Shown in pieces: positions 42,765-51,411 of a DNA stretch of 64,000 nt. The notes under the pieces are model-generated. The model was not told the DNA's origin. It did no database searches and saw nothing but the letters and a program-made list of their open reading frames with translations. The position numbers were made by a program, and so were the translations under genes. The stretch is taken from assembly GCF_041433555.1 (NCBI RefSeq), contig NZ_JAPWBR010000007.1:11640-75639 (forward strand). The letters run 5' to 3'. This DNA is from Granulicatella sp041433555 (lineage in GTDB: Bacteria; Bacillota; Bacilli; Lactobacillales; Aerococcaceae). How positions within the stretch are numbered: the stretch's first letter is position 1; every line of letters starts with the position of its first letter.

Positions 42765-42812
42765 GCTTTTTTGGATGAAGTGTTCTTTTTGTGATTCATT
42801 ATCAGATGTAAC

Positions 42813-42840
42813 TTGACTTATAACGGTATAATGATACAAT
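42813..42840 (+). promoter_or_regulatory. Promoter of scrA
   Basis: TTGACT (42813-42818) is 16 bases from an extended -10 TGA-TACAAT (-10 at 42835-42840). Confidence 0.65.
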
Positions 42841-42899
42841 TCGAAATGAAATAAATGTGCTATTATTAGTAACAATTTTTATAAAGGAGAGTGTAATGG

Positions 42900-44795
42900 A
42901 TGAATAATACTGAAATTGCAAAAAGTGTTATCGAAGCCATTGGTGGCAAAGACAACGTGAGTAGTGTAGCGCACTGTGCAACGCGTCTTCGTATCATGGT
43001 AAAAGATAAAGAAAAAATCGATACAAATAGAGTCGAGAATATTGAGAAAGTTCAAGGGGCATTCTTCAACGCAGGGCAATTCCAAATTATTTTTGGTACA
43101 GGAACTGTAAATCGTATTTATGATGAAGTGGTATCTCTTGGTTTACCAACTTCAACAACAAGCGAAATGAAAGCTGAAGCAGCAAAACAAGGTAACTGGT
43201 TCCAACGTGCTGTTCGTACATTCGGGGATGTATTCGTTCCAATCATTCCAGCGATTGTTGCGACAGGTCTTTTCATGGGTCTGCGTGGATTATTAGAGGC
43301 TTTTGGTGTTGTATTACCATCTGATTTCTTAATCTATTCTAAAATCTTAACAGACACTGCCTTTATTGCATTGCCAGCCTTAGTAGTTTGGTCTACGTTT
43401 AAAGTGTTTGGTGGAAATCAAACAATCGGGATTGTACTAGGACTGATGTTGATTTCTGGTTCTCTTCCTAACGCTTGGGAGGTTGCTCAAGGTGGGGAAA
43501 TTGTTCCTATCAAATTCTTCGGCCTTGTGGATGTCGTTGGTTTACAAGGTTCTGTTTTACCAGCGTTTATTATCGGGGTTGTAGGTGCTAATTTTGAAAA
43601 ATGGGTTAGAAAATATGTACCAGAAGTATTGGACTTATTAGTAACACCATTTATTACATTATTTGTAATGTCAATTTTAGGATTATTTGTATTAGGACCA
43701 ATCTTCCATCAAGTAGAGAAAGTGATTCTTTCACTTACAACAACTGTATTGTATTTACCATTTGGTCTTGGTGGATTAATCATCGGTGGTACACACCAAT
43801 TAATCGTTGTGTCTGGTGTTCACCATATCTTCAATTTATTAGAAATTAACTTATTATCAGCGACTGGACAAAACCCATTTAATGCTATTATTACGGCTGC
43901 GATGACGGCTCAAGGGGCTGCAGCGGTTGCGATTGGTGTTAAAACGAAGAGTCCAAAATTAAAAGCATTAACATTCCCAGCGGCTTTATCAGCATTCCTA
44001 GGAATTACTGAACCTGTTATCTTCGGGGTAAACTTACGATTCCGTAAACCATTCGTTCTTTCATTGTTAGCAGGTGCGTTAGGTGGAGCTCTTTCAGCTT
44101 TACTAGGATTAGCGGGTACAAGTAACGGAATTACAATCATTCCTGGTTCAATGCTTTATGTCGGAAACGGGCAATTACCACAATACTTATTCATGGTTGC
44201 AGTATCATTTGCATTAGGATTTACGTTTACTTATTTATTCGGTTACGACGATTCTATGTTAGATACACCTGTTGAAGCAGAAGGACCTTCTTCACAAGAA
44301 ACTCAAGAGGAAGAACCTGTTGTAGCAACGTCTGAACGTGCTGATGAAAAATTACGTTCACCAATCGTTGGCGGAGTTGTGGCTTTAAGCGAAGTAAATG
44401 ATCCAGTATTCTCTAGCGGAGTTATGGGTCAAGGTATCGCAGTGAAGCCATCTAAAGGAGTTGTATACGCTCCAGCAGATGCCGAAATCGCGATTGCGTT
44501 CCCAACAGGCCATGCCTATGGATTAAAAACAGATAATGGGGCTGAAATTCTTATTCACGTCGGAATCGATACTGTTTCATTGAATGGTGAAGGATTTGAA
44601 GCAAAAGTATCTCAAGGAGACAGAGTAAGAGCAGGAGATATCATCGGAACATTTGATTCTGAAGTGATTGCTGCAAATGGGTTAGATGACACAACAATGG
44701 TCATTATCACTAACACAATGGATTATGCAGAAGTGACTCCAATCGCAACTGGTTCTGTTACGAATAAAACTCGAGTATTAGAATTACATGTATAA
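42900..44795 (+). CDS. scrA: Sucrose-specific PTS transporter, EIIBCA
   Basis: 631-residue sucrose permease-phosphotransferase giving internal sucrose-6-phosphate. The EIIB domain comes first, with the phosphorylated cysteine C26 in AHCATRLRI. The EIIC domain with about ten membrane helices follows (about 100-455; GTHQLIVVSGVHHIFN and GITEPVIFGVNLRFRKPF are conserved). An acidic linker leads to the glucose-type EIIA domain, with active-site H553 in EILIHVGIDTVSL. The fused IIA means no separate EIIA protein is needed. AAAGGAGA precedes the ATG; an overlapping ATG at 42896 opens only a three-codon frame. ScrB, divergent, uses the product. Confidence 0.93.
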   Translation: MNNTEIAKSVIEAIGGKDNVSSVAHCATRLRIMVKDKEKIDTNRVENIEKVQGAFFNAGQFQIIFGTGTVNRIYDEVVSLGLPTSTTSEMKAEAAKQGNWFQRAVRTFGDVFVPIIPAIVATGLFMGLRGLLEAFGVVLPSDFLIYSKILTDTAFIALPALVVWSTFKVFGGNQTIGIVLGLMLISGSLPNAWEVAQGGEIVPIKFFGLVDVVGLQGSVLPAFIIGVVGANFEKWVRKYVPEVLDLLVTPFITLFVMSILGLFVLGPIFHQVEKVILSLTTTVLYLPFGLGGLIIGGTHQLIVVSGVHHIFNLLEINLLSATGQNPFNAIITAAMTAQGAAAVAIGVKTKSPKLKALTFPAALSAFLGITEPVIFGVNLRFRKPFVLSLLAGALGGALSALLGLAGTSNGITIIPGSMLYVGNGQLPQYLFMVAVSFALGFTFTYLFGYDDSMLDTPVEAEGPSSQETQEEEPVVATSERADEKLRSPIVGGVVALSEVNDPVFSSGVMGQGIAVKPSKGVVYAPADAEIAIAFPTGHAYGLKTDNGAEILIHVGIDTVSLNGEGFEAKVSQGDRVRAGDIIGTFDSEVIAANGLDDTTMVIITNTMDYAEVTPIATGSVTNKTRVLELHV

Positions 44796-44801
44796 TTTTT
44801 T

Positions 44802-44840
44802 AGAAGACGAATTCTATTACAGGATTCGTCTTCTTTTTTT
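44802..44840 (+). terminator. Intrinsic terminator after scrA
   Basis: An 11-base-pair stem, AGAAGACGAAT/ATTCGTCTTCT, with an 11-base loop is followed by seven T residues. It separates scrA from scrK. Confidence 0.9.
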
Positions 44841-44851
44841 AGGTAAAAATA

Positions 44852-44860
44852 TGATACAAT
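44852..44860 (+). promoter_or_regulatory. Extended -10 promoter for scrK
   Basis: TGA-TACAAT lies 30 bases before the scrK start, just after the scrA terminator. scrK can therefore be expressed separately. Confidence 0.5.
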
Positions 44861-44890
44861 AATAAAAAATAACTGAGGAGCTAAAGGCTT

Positions 44891-45778
44891 ATGACAAACT
44901 TATATGGAAGCTTAGAAGCTGGGGGTACAAAGTTTATTTGTGCAGTAGCGGATGAAGAATTTAACACAGTCGAGGAACTTCAATTTCCGACAACCACTCC
45001 AAAAGAGACATTAAAAAAGACTGCAGATTTTTTTGCTAAATTCAAAAATCTAAAAGCAATTGGAATTGGGTCGTTTGGACCAATTGATGTGGATCCAAAA
45101 TCTAAGACTTACGGATACATTACAACAACGCCAAAACCAAATTGGGCAAATGTGGATGTTGTTGGAGCATTAAAGAAGAGAGTAGATGTACCTATTTACT
45201 TCACAACAGACGTAAACAGTTCTGCTTACGGAGAAGTTTATGCGCGTAACAATCGTGGAGAAAATATTGAAACGCTTGTTTATTACACAATCGGTACTGG
45301 AATTGGTGCAGGTGTAATTCAACGTGGTGAATTTATTGGAGGCACTAGTCATCCTGAAATGGGACATGTTTATGTAAGTAAGCATCCGATTGATGTGGCA
45401 AATAACTTTGATGGCGTTTGTCCTTTCCACAAAGGCTGTCTTGAAGGTTTAGCTGCTGGACCAAGTTTAGAAGCACGTACTGGAGTGCGTGGGGAACATA
45501 TCGATATCGCTAGTGATGTGTGGGATGTTCAGGCTAGCTACATTGCTCAAGCAGCCATCCAAGCAACACTAACTTTCCGTCCTGAAAAAATTGTTTTTGG
45601 CGGAGGAGTAATGGCTCAAAATCATATGTTGGAACGAGTTCATCGTATGTTTGAAGAATTATTAAATGGATATGTACCAACACCGCCAGTGAAGGACTTT
45701 ATCGTAACGCCTGCTGTTGATAATAACGGTTCTGCTACTTTAGGAAACTATGTTTTGGCAAAAAGCTTAGTAAAATAA
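44891..45778 (+). CDS. scrK: Fructokinase (ROK family)
   Basis: 295-residue ROK kinase phosphorylating fructose released by ScrB to fructose-6-phosphate. The ATP-binding GSLEAGGTKFICAV is at the N terminus, the catalytic and ROK signature region is GTGIGAGVIQRGEFIGGTSHPEMGH, and the zinc-binding CPFHKGCLEGLAAGPS follows. Length is normal. The TTATGA start has a GAGGAGCTAAAGG ribosome binding site upstream. It completes the sucrose pathway, though no scrR regulator gene is in the window. Confidence 0.93.
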   Translation: MTNLYGSLEAGGTKFICAVADEEFNTVEELQFPTTTPKETLKKTADFFAKFKNLKAIGIGSFGPIDVDPKSKTYGYITTTPKPNWANVDVVGALKKRVDVPIYFTTDVNSSAYGEVYARNNRGENIETLVYYTIGTGIGAGVIQRGEFIGGTSHPEMGHVYVSKHPIDVANNFDGVCPFHKGCLEGLAAGPSLEARTGVRGEHIDIASDVWDVQASYIAQAAIQATLTFRPEKIVFGGGVMAQNHMLERVHRMFEELLNGYVPTPPVKDFIVTPAVDNNGSATLGNYVLAKSLVK

Positions 45779-45834
45779 TTTTCCGATGTGTAATTGCTTT
45801 GCAAAATTAACAAATGAAAACTTTACCGCAAGGC

Positions 45835-45863
45835 TTTTCATTTCTTTAATAATTTAGTACAAT
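45835..45863 (+). promoter_or_regulatory. Promoter of yneF
   Basis: TTTTCA (45835-45840) is 17 bases from TACAAT (45858-45863), 37 bases before the start. Confidence 0.5.
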
Positions 45864-45900
45864 AGACAAGGATACACATATTGAAGGGAGAGAAAGCCAA

Positions 45901-46134
45901 ATGTCAACAGGAGCATGGATTTTAATCGTGATTCTTGCTGCAGTCGCAGGTGCGATCGGTGGTTTCTTTATCGCACGTCGTACAATGATGAACTACTTTG
46001 TAGAAAACCCACCATTTGATGAAGATATGATTCGTAGTATGATGACTCAAATGGGTCAAAAACCATCTGAACAAAAAGTTCGTCAAATTGCTGCTTCAAT
46101 GAAAGCACAAGCTAAAAAAAGAGCTAAAAAGTAA
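45901..46134 (+). CDS. yneF: YneF-family (UPF0154) small membrane protein
   Basis: 77-residue protein with one N-terminal membrane helix (about 5-25, with GAIGGFFIARR) and a conserved cytoplasmic tail NYFVENPPFDEDMIRSMMTQMGQKPSEQKVRQI, ending in a lysine-rich run. This matches the UPF0154 family, widespread in Firmicutes and without a known function. GAAGGGAGAG precedes the ATG. It is a single-gene unit with its own promoter and perfect-palindrome terminator. Confidence 0.9.
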   Translation: MSTGAWILIVILAAVAGAIGGFFIARRTMMNYFVENPPFDEDMIRSMMTQMGQKPSEQKVRQIAASMKAQAKKRAKK

Positions 46135-46137
46135 AGT

Positions 46138-46170
46138 AAAAAACCATCGGAATATTCCGATGGTTTTTTT
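46138..46170. terminator. Bidirectional terminator between yneF and plsC
   Basis: A 32-base perfect palindrome (46138-46169) with core CCATCGGAATATTCCGATGG has A-tracts on one side and T-tracts on the other. It can end both converging transcripts. Confidence 0.9.
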
Positions 46171-46194
46171 CGTTATACCGTATATGGTATAACG
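46171..46194. repeat. 24-base near-palindrome abutting the plsC stop
   Basis: CGTTATACCG and TGGTATAACG flank TATA, with a single G-T mismatch. Its core ATACCGTATATGGTAT differs by one base from the palindrome core after engB at 1939-1954. It lies between the terminator and the end of plsC. Confidence 0.6.
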
Positions 46195-46818
46195 TTATTT
46201 TTTTACAGGTAATTCATATACATAATTTGGATCGATTTCTTTATCGAGTTCATCGAACTTTTGAATCAGAACTTGATCGTAATTGGCAATTTCTTCTTTT
46301 GTTAGCTTTTGATCTGCAATATAGATTGGGTCACCAATGCGTACATGCATTTTTTTACGCTTAATAATATCCTTGAAAGTTAAGGGTCCTTGATACACCA
46401 TTGGAACGATAGGGGCTTTTGCTAGACGAGCGATCATCACAGCACCACCTTTCATCTCGTTAGAGTAACGTGTTCCAGTAGGGAAGATAACGAGGGCTTT
46501 TTGATTTTCCTTAATTTGTTGGACAGGATACTTAATCGCGCTTGGTCCTGGTTTTTTACGGTTCACTGGGAAAGCACCCAGTTTCTTAATAAACCAAGCG
46601 AATGGTTTTGGTTTGAATAATTCTTGTTTTGCCATTAAGACAAGCGGTTGCGGGTAAACAGCAATCGCCATCATCACTGGATCTAACCAAGAACGGTGAG
46701 GGGCTACAAGCACATACCCTGTGTCTTTAGGTACTTTTTCTCGACCTTGGTAATCGCCAAATCCATTTAATAGAACTAGCAGTCCGCGAACTATCCAAAT
46801 AGTGATTTTATAAATCAT
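46195..46818 (-). CDS. plsC: 1-acyl-sn-glycerol-3-phosphate acyltransferase
   Basis: 207-residue membrane-associated acyltransferase making phosphatidic acid, the substrate of CdsA encoded elsewhere in this window. The catalytic HX4D motif is APHRSWLDP, and motif III is IFPTGTRYSN rather than the textbook FPEGTRS; VPMVYQGP follows. The Thr in place of Glu is noteworthy, though lactic acid bacteria often vary here. Length is typical for short PlsC. An AAAGGAG ribosome binding site precedes the start. Confidence 0.9.
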   Translation of the reverse strand: MIYKITIWIVRGLLVLLNGFGDYQGREKVPKDTGYVLVAPHRSWLDPVMMAIAVYPQPLVLMAKQELFKPKPFAWFIKKLGAFPVNRKKPGPSAIKYPVQQIKENQKALVIFPTGTRYSNEMKGGAVMIARLAKAPIVPMVYQGPLTFKDIIKRKKMHVRIGDPIYIADQKLTKEEIANYDQVLIQKFDELDKEIDPNYVYELPVKK

Positions 46819-46919
46819 AACAATCTCCTTTATTTCATCTGTAATTGTAGTATGCGTGAATTCAGATTTTTTTGCAAGTTCAAAACACTTATGGAAACCC
46901 TCTCTTTATTAGTGATATA

Positions 46920-46928
46920 TGGTATAAT
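46920..46928 (+). promoter_or_regulatory. Extended -10 promoter of the membrane-protein paralogue cluster
   Basis: TGG-TATAAT lies 30 bases upstream of the first gene at 46958. A leader terminator was not seen. Confidence 0.5.
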
Positions 46929-46957
46929 AATATTAACAATTTTACGGGGGATTTCCT

Positions 46958-48238
46958 ATGAAAGAATATAAAATCAGCTATTTTCGTCTTAATTTAGTCT
47001 TATTAGGTTATTTATTATACAATGTTATTTATTTTCTGTTGGATTATTCTGCAGGCTACGCATTCTTTATTGTCTGGCCGGTATTCTTTTTATCTTTAGC
47101 AATCATTCTGTTAGGGAATATTTTTATTTTTAGAGATGTTGTCAAATTAAGAGATACTTATAAGAAGAATAAAATGATTCAAGTAACCAGTATGATTCAA
47201 CTCGTTGCAGCTTGTATTGGCTTATGTTTCCAACTAACGAATCTAACTGTTGGGAAATGGTGGCCAATTAATTATGTGGAACATTATCCGATTTTAGTTG
47301 GTACAAGCATCATCTATTCGGTGGTTTTTATTATTGGAATCATTCAGAAAAGAGCAGTAGAACAACAAGAAAAGTCATCCTCATTATTCGGTTTGGGTTT
47401 CGGTGTCGTTGTGGTCTTACTGTGTAACTTCTTACTTTTCACGAATAGTAAAGCTTCTGTCTTCGATGCAAACAAACAATATGTACAGGAGTTTAAAGAT
47501 TTGGGATTTACCGGAAAAGTAGAGGTCCGAGAGAAAACGCAATTAATTGAACCGTATGTTGGTTCTCGTACAACTTTACATTATGATGAGAAGTTATCTG
47601 ATGGCACTTATTTCTGGGAGTTAATTGATGTTGCTGAAGTTCGCAACGGGACTCACGTGACACAGTTGGATGATCAACTCGCACAGGAGATTAGTAAGTA
47701 TCTGGACACTGATGAGGAAAAAGAGTTATTCGATAAAGTGAAAAAACAAGAATTCCAATTCGTTTTATTTCTCTATAAAGATTTAATTCGAAAACGAAAA
47801 ATTGATACTGAACTAATCAATAAAGTGAATAATGAGGTAGGGTTCAAACTAGTAGAAAAATACGGTTTAAGCATTTATCCAAAAAATCCTCCAGAGTTTT
47901 ATAGCGTCATTATTAAGAACGCTCTTAAAAACAGAAAAAATGGCGATACTGAAGTAGCAGGGTTTTATAATGTCGATATTCCTATTCAATCTATGATTGT
48001 TAATTTCGGTTATATTAATTATCTTGAATTGGATCAATTTCTAAAAGATAAAAACGCTAGTCGTGTAGAATATCTAAAAAAAATACTCTCTCAGATTCCA
48101 TCTGGAACGCTTGAGGATGGAACCTATAAGTTCGGTGGTACAACTAAAATCGATGGTAAAAATCAGTGGGTGACGGTTACGATGGTAATTGAAAACGGAA
48201 ATAGTCATTTTGAAGAAGACGAAATGAGAAATCCGTAA
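46958..48238 (+). CDS. Multi-pass membrane protein of unknown function, paralogue 1
   Basis: 426 residues. The first 165 or so contain four to five hydrophobic helices; the rest is a charged, probably extracytoplasmic domain. Segments shared with the next gene include the start (ISYFRLNLVLLGYLLYN), the helix start MIQLV, EFKDLGFTGKV, the LSDG-Y strand, DTEVAGFYNVDI and the C-terminal IPSGTLEDGTYKF and VIENG-FEEDE. I do not recognise the family. It has a GGGG-type ribosome binding site and is followed after 24 bases by paralogue 2. The pattern suggests a surface-exposed sensor, immunity or envelope function, which is inference. Confidence 0.75.
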   Translation: MKEYKISYFRLNLVLLGYLLYNVIYFLLDYSAGYAFFIVWPVFFLSLAIILLGNIFIFRDVVKLRDTYKKNKMIQVTSMIQLVAACIGLCFQLTNLTVGKWWPINYVEHYPILVGTSIIYSVVFIIGIIQKRAVEQQEKSSSLFGLGFGVVVVLLCNFLLFTNSKASVFDANKQYVQEFKDLGFTGKVEVREKTQLIEPYVGSRTTLHYDEKLSDGTYFWELIDVAEVRNGTHVTQLDDQLAQEISKYLDTDEEKELFDKVKKQEFQFVLFLYKDLIRKRKIDTELINKVNNEVGFKLVEKYGLSIYPKNPPEFYSVIIKNALKNRKNGDTEVAGFYNVDIPIQSMIVNFGYINYLELDQFLKDKNASRVEYLKKILSQIPSGTLEDGTYKFGGTTKIDGKNQWVTVTMVIENGNSHFEEDEMRNP

Positions 48239-48262
48239 ACTGATAAGTAAGGAGGAACTTTT

Positions 48263-49555
48263 ATGAAACGAAATACAGTCAGTTTTTTCCGGCTGAGTTT
48301 AGTCATCATTGGATATATAATCTATAATAGTCTTTTCTATTTTTATCCTTCAGGGGAGTATCCTTCTTTTACTTGGCCTTTTCTCGTAATATCGTGGGCA
48401 TTTATTGCTTTTGGAAATCTCTTTTTACTGATTGACCCAATTCGATTAATGGTGGTGTTTAAATAGGATAGAAATATCAGAAATTCAACTATTATTCAGT
48501 TGGTTCTTGTCATTGTAAGTTACTTTATTCAGAGCGCCGAATTAATGAAAGGACAATTTAAGTTCATTAATTTCATAAATCATTTTTCTGAAACATTTGC
48601 CTTAAGTTTAATTCTTACATTAATTTTTATCATAGCGATTTACCAAAAGTTATGGCTCCATAGAGAAGATAATAATGATGCAAAATACCATTTTGTATTT
48701 GGTTTGCTATTAATCGTTATTACAAATATTTTGCTAGTCTCAACTGCATTTTCAACAATTTCCGCACCAACACTTTTTAATTCTGGGAAAAACTATCCTC
48801 AGGAATTTAAAGATTTCGGACTAAATGGAACTGTTAAAGTAAAAAGTAAAAAACATGCATTTGAATTACGGGGATATGAAGTCAGTTTAGAATATACTGA
48901 ACAGTTTTCTGATGGATATTCTTATTCTAAAAATTATACAATTTCTGAAGAGGCTGGAGATCAATATGAATTGGCGATTTCAAATGAGAGTGTTCAAAAA
49001 ATCAAAGAACTATTGTCAACTGACAAAGAACGTGAACGACTTGAAAAAGTGAAATATGAGGAGTTTAACTTCTTACTCAGTCTTTATAAAGAAAAATTAA
49101 AAAAATTAAAAGTGCCTTATACAATTGCTGATACCATTAATACAGCTTTTAAAGTTGAGCTTGTCAAAGAATCTAGAGTTGATTTTTATCCAACAGACGG
49201 GTATGAATTTACAGCATTTTTAATCTCTAAATCTCTTCGAAATGTTGAAAAAGGGGATCAAGACGCTGCTGGTTTTTACAATATTGATGTAAAGCAAGCT
49301 ATGAAGAACGATCAAATTTACGCTAATATTGATCTCATTTTCTATTCCGAATTAACTTCTAAAGCGCAGAAAGCAGGGTTATCTAACCTAGAATACTTTA
49401 AAGAAGTACTAGAAGCATTACCAAGAGGCACCTTCTGGGACGGAGTCTATCAATTCAAGGGTAGTGCTGAGGTGAATGGAAAAACCAGAGATGTGATTAG
49501 TACTTTTGTTGTGGAAAATGGGTTAGGTTATTTTGAAGAAGATGATTTGAAATAG
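48263..49555 (+). pseudogene. Membrane protein paralogue 2, interrupted by an in-frame amber stop
   Basis: A reading frame of about 430 codons, collinear with paralogue 1 (426 residues), is cut by a single TAG at 48464-48466. The preceding 67 residues (MKRNTVSFFRLSLVIIGYI) and the part after the stop, from DRNIRNSTIIQLV onward, stay in one frame. In paralogue 1 the matching position is lysine, so one AAG-to-TAG change explains it. The two pieces could be expressed as a short N-terminal peptide and an internally started product (a TTG at 48500 exists but lacks a clear ribosome binding site). A sequencing error is also possible. AAGGAGGAA precedes the ATG. Confidence 0.8.
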
Positions 49556-49569
49556 AAGAGGAGGTATTT

Positions 49570-50826
49570 ATGAATAATAAGAAGATACAGTATATTAACT
49601 TATTACTTCCAACTATTCTTTATTTTCTCCTGTTTATGCTAGAAGTCATTATGGGACATGGAATCACGAAAGCATTATTTTCAGTTTATTTTATTGTTTT
49701 TATCATTTTGTTTTTTGTAATTCTATTTGCAGTATTACGTGAACTCTATATTATTAACTTTGTGTTAGCTAAAGACAATGCAAAGGTCCGAATCCCAGGG
49801 ACTATGGCGTTTGTTCTATTCTTATATTTTACATTTAACGAATTAAAATATCCTTTTACGGTGATTATGCCATTTGAGTCCATTGTTAACGCAAAAAGCG
49901 GAGCAGTATTAACGTTTGTACTATTATTAGTATTTAATGTTTTGTGTTTAATGGTGTACGGGTTTGTTGAAGGAAAACAAAATCTTGTAAAAGCACCACT
50001 TTTGTACGTCCTCATTACGACGTATGCATTAATGGTACTAGCTATTAATATCCAACAAGTGGAACAAAACAGGTCAGACGATCTTACTGTAAAAATAGAG
50101 GAGTACTATAAAGAACACGGATTCAATGCAACTGTAAAAGTAATCCCACCAGTTAATAATGATATGGCGAATATCAAATTTACTGAAAAACTGAGTTCAG
50201 GAAGTGAAGTAACATTCCAAAACAATGTGTTCTTAGAGAAAGGAACTAGCATTCGTGACATGCAGGAGGCGGTGGATACGTCCAATGTTTCAACAGATGA
50301 AGCAAAGATTCTTCAGCTTCTATTCAATCAAAACTTTACATTTCTTAGAGGAGCATTTCTATTCAATTCTGATTTAGAAAAATCCGTTGATAAAGTGAAA
50401 AGAGTAATGGATGATAAAGTTGAAGATGTAGAAATTACAAATATTAAAATAGATGTAAATCCCTTAATCTCAGGGGAGGAACGGTTAAAAAGATTAGCTC
50501 ATATTGCAGCGAATCATTTGAAAGATAACTCAGTAACAGAAGTTATTTACAATTTAACATTAGAAGAACTCCTTTTAAGTGAAACTGAGGTCATTACTGG
50601 TTATTTACGAGTGGATTACCGGGAGGCTTCTTCACTAGAAGAACTTCTATCGTTTGTAACTTCAAAATTTAATAGGTTAAGTAAGGGAGCACTTCCTGAT
50701 GGAATGTATTTATTCGATGCCTATGTATTAGTTCCGGAAAAAGATAACATCAAAAACGATCAACAATTCCTTGCTGTTAAAGTCAAAAACGGAATAGTTC
50801 ATGTATATTGGAAAAACAGAAAGTAA
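49570..50826 (+). CDS. Multi-pass membrane protein of unknown function, paralogue 3 (divergent)
   Basis: 418-residue protein with about five N-terminal membrane helices (residues 10-165) and a C-terminal soluble domain. Similarity to paralogues 1 and 2 is weaker but visible: HGFNATVKV matches LGFTGKVEV, KLSSGSEVTF matches KLSDGTYFWE, and LSKGALPDGMYLFDAYV matches IPSGTLEDGTYKF. It starts 14 bases after paralogue 2 with GAGGAGG as ribosome binding site, so the genes are probably cotranscribed. The family is not recognised. Confidence 0.72.
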   Translation: MNNKKIQYINLLLPTILYFLLFMLEVIMGHGITKALFSVYFIVFIILFFVILFAVLRELYIINFVLAKDNAKVRIPGTMAFVLFLYFTFNELKYPFTVIMPFESIVNAKSGAVLTFVLLLVFNVLCLMVYGFVEGKQNLVKAPLLYVLITTYALMVLAINIQQVEQNRSDDLTVKIEEYYKEHGFNATVKVIPPVNNDMANIKFTEKLSSGSEVTFQNNVFLEKGTSIRDMQEAVDTSNVSTDEAKILQLLFNQNFTFLRGAFLFNSDLEKSVDKVKRVMDDKVEDVEITNIKIDVNPLISGEERLKRLAHIAANHLKDNSVTEVIYNLTLEELLLSETEVITGYLRVDYREASSLEELLSFVTSKFNRLSKGALPDGMYLFDAYVLVPEKDNIKNDQQFLAVKVKNGIVHVYWKNRK

Positions 50827-50847
50827 TCTAAAATGGAAGGAATAGTC

Positions 50848-51318
50848 ATGAAAGAAAAAATTAAACTAAGAGATTATAATATATTTTATTTTATAACGCT
50901 ATTATCAATTCTCGTTTTGAAATCAAAAGAAGCAGGTATTATTACAACTTTCTTTGTTGTTGGCGGCATTTTAATTATTTTTAACTATATTATTTTTATT
51001 AGTTTATTTAAGAATCTGCTCGTGTTCTATAAGCGCAAGCATGAAAATATTCTGTTTCTTGTTAGCCTCGCTTTACAACTTATCGGAGCTGGACTATTCG
51101 TTATATCTATCGCAATGAATTTTGAATTATTAATAGGACCTCAGATGGACACATTGACTTTACCAATTATCTTGTATCTTATTGGAATTAATTTGATCGA
51201 AATTTCTGGTTTGGTAGCGTATGTTACGCAGGAAAAGAGTAAAGGAAGCTTCCCGTGGTTAAACGTTATTCTAACAGTGTTAATTATTATTAGCTTTAAT
51301 GTCGCTGTATTATATTAA
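50848..51318 (+). CDS. Small membrane protein, paralogue 4 (membrane domain only)
   Basis: 156 residues, almost all hydrophobic, with about five membrane helices; it corresponds in size and placement to the N-terminal membrane domain of the three preceding genes and lacks their soluble domain. I prefer the ATG at 50848, which follows AAGGAA by 6 bases; an ATG at 50833 has no ribosome binding site. It may be a naturally short member or a truncated copy. It ends the cluster, followed by a hairpin. Confidence 0.65.
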   Translation: MKEKIKLRDYNIFYFITLLSILVLKSKEAGIITTFFVVGGILIIFNYIIFISLFKNLLVFYKRKHENILFLVSLALQLIGAGLFVISIAMNFELLIGPQMDTLTLPIILYLIGINLIEISGLVAYVTQEKSKGSFPWLNVILTVLIIISFNVAVLY

Positions 51319-51337
51319 AATGAAAAAGACTTTGTTG

Positions 51338-51376
51338 GAAATTCTATTGTTTCATCATGAAAACAATAGAATTTTC
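51338..51376 (+). terminator. Hairpin after the membrane-protein cluster
   Basis: GAAATTCTATTGTTT pairs with AAACAATAGAATTTT around CATCATGA, with a short T run. It ends about where the rpsB promoter begins. Confidence 0.7.
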
Positions 51377-51405
51377 TTGCAATTTAAATAACTTTCATGT
51401 ACAAT
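51377..51405 (+). promoter_or_regulatory. Promoter of rpsB
   Basis: TTGCAA (51377-51382) is 17 bases from TACAAT (51400-51405). The expected start is near 51412, giving a leader of about 120 bases. Confidence 0.7.
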
Positions 51406-51411
51406 CATTGA

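Noticed and set aside
46171..46194. The near-palindrome as the plsC terminator
   Set aside because: On the minus strand it is followed by A residues rather than T; the adjacent 46138-46170 palindrome is the better terminator.
48464..48466. Programmed amber readthrough or pyrrolysine codon
   Set aside because: No supporting structure or machinery is seen in the window, and the aligned residue is an ordinary lysine; a point mutation is simpler.
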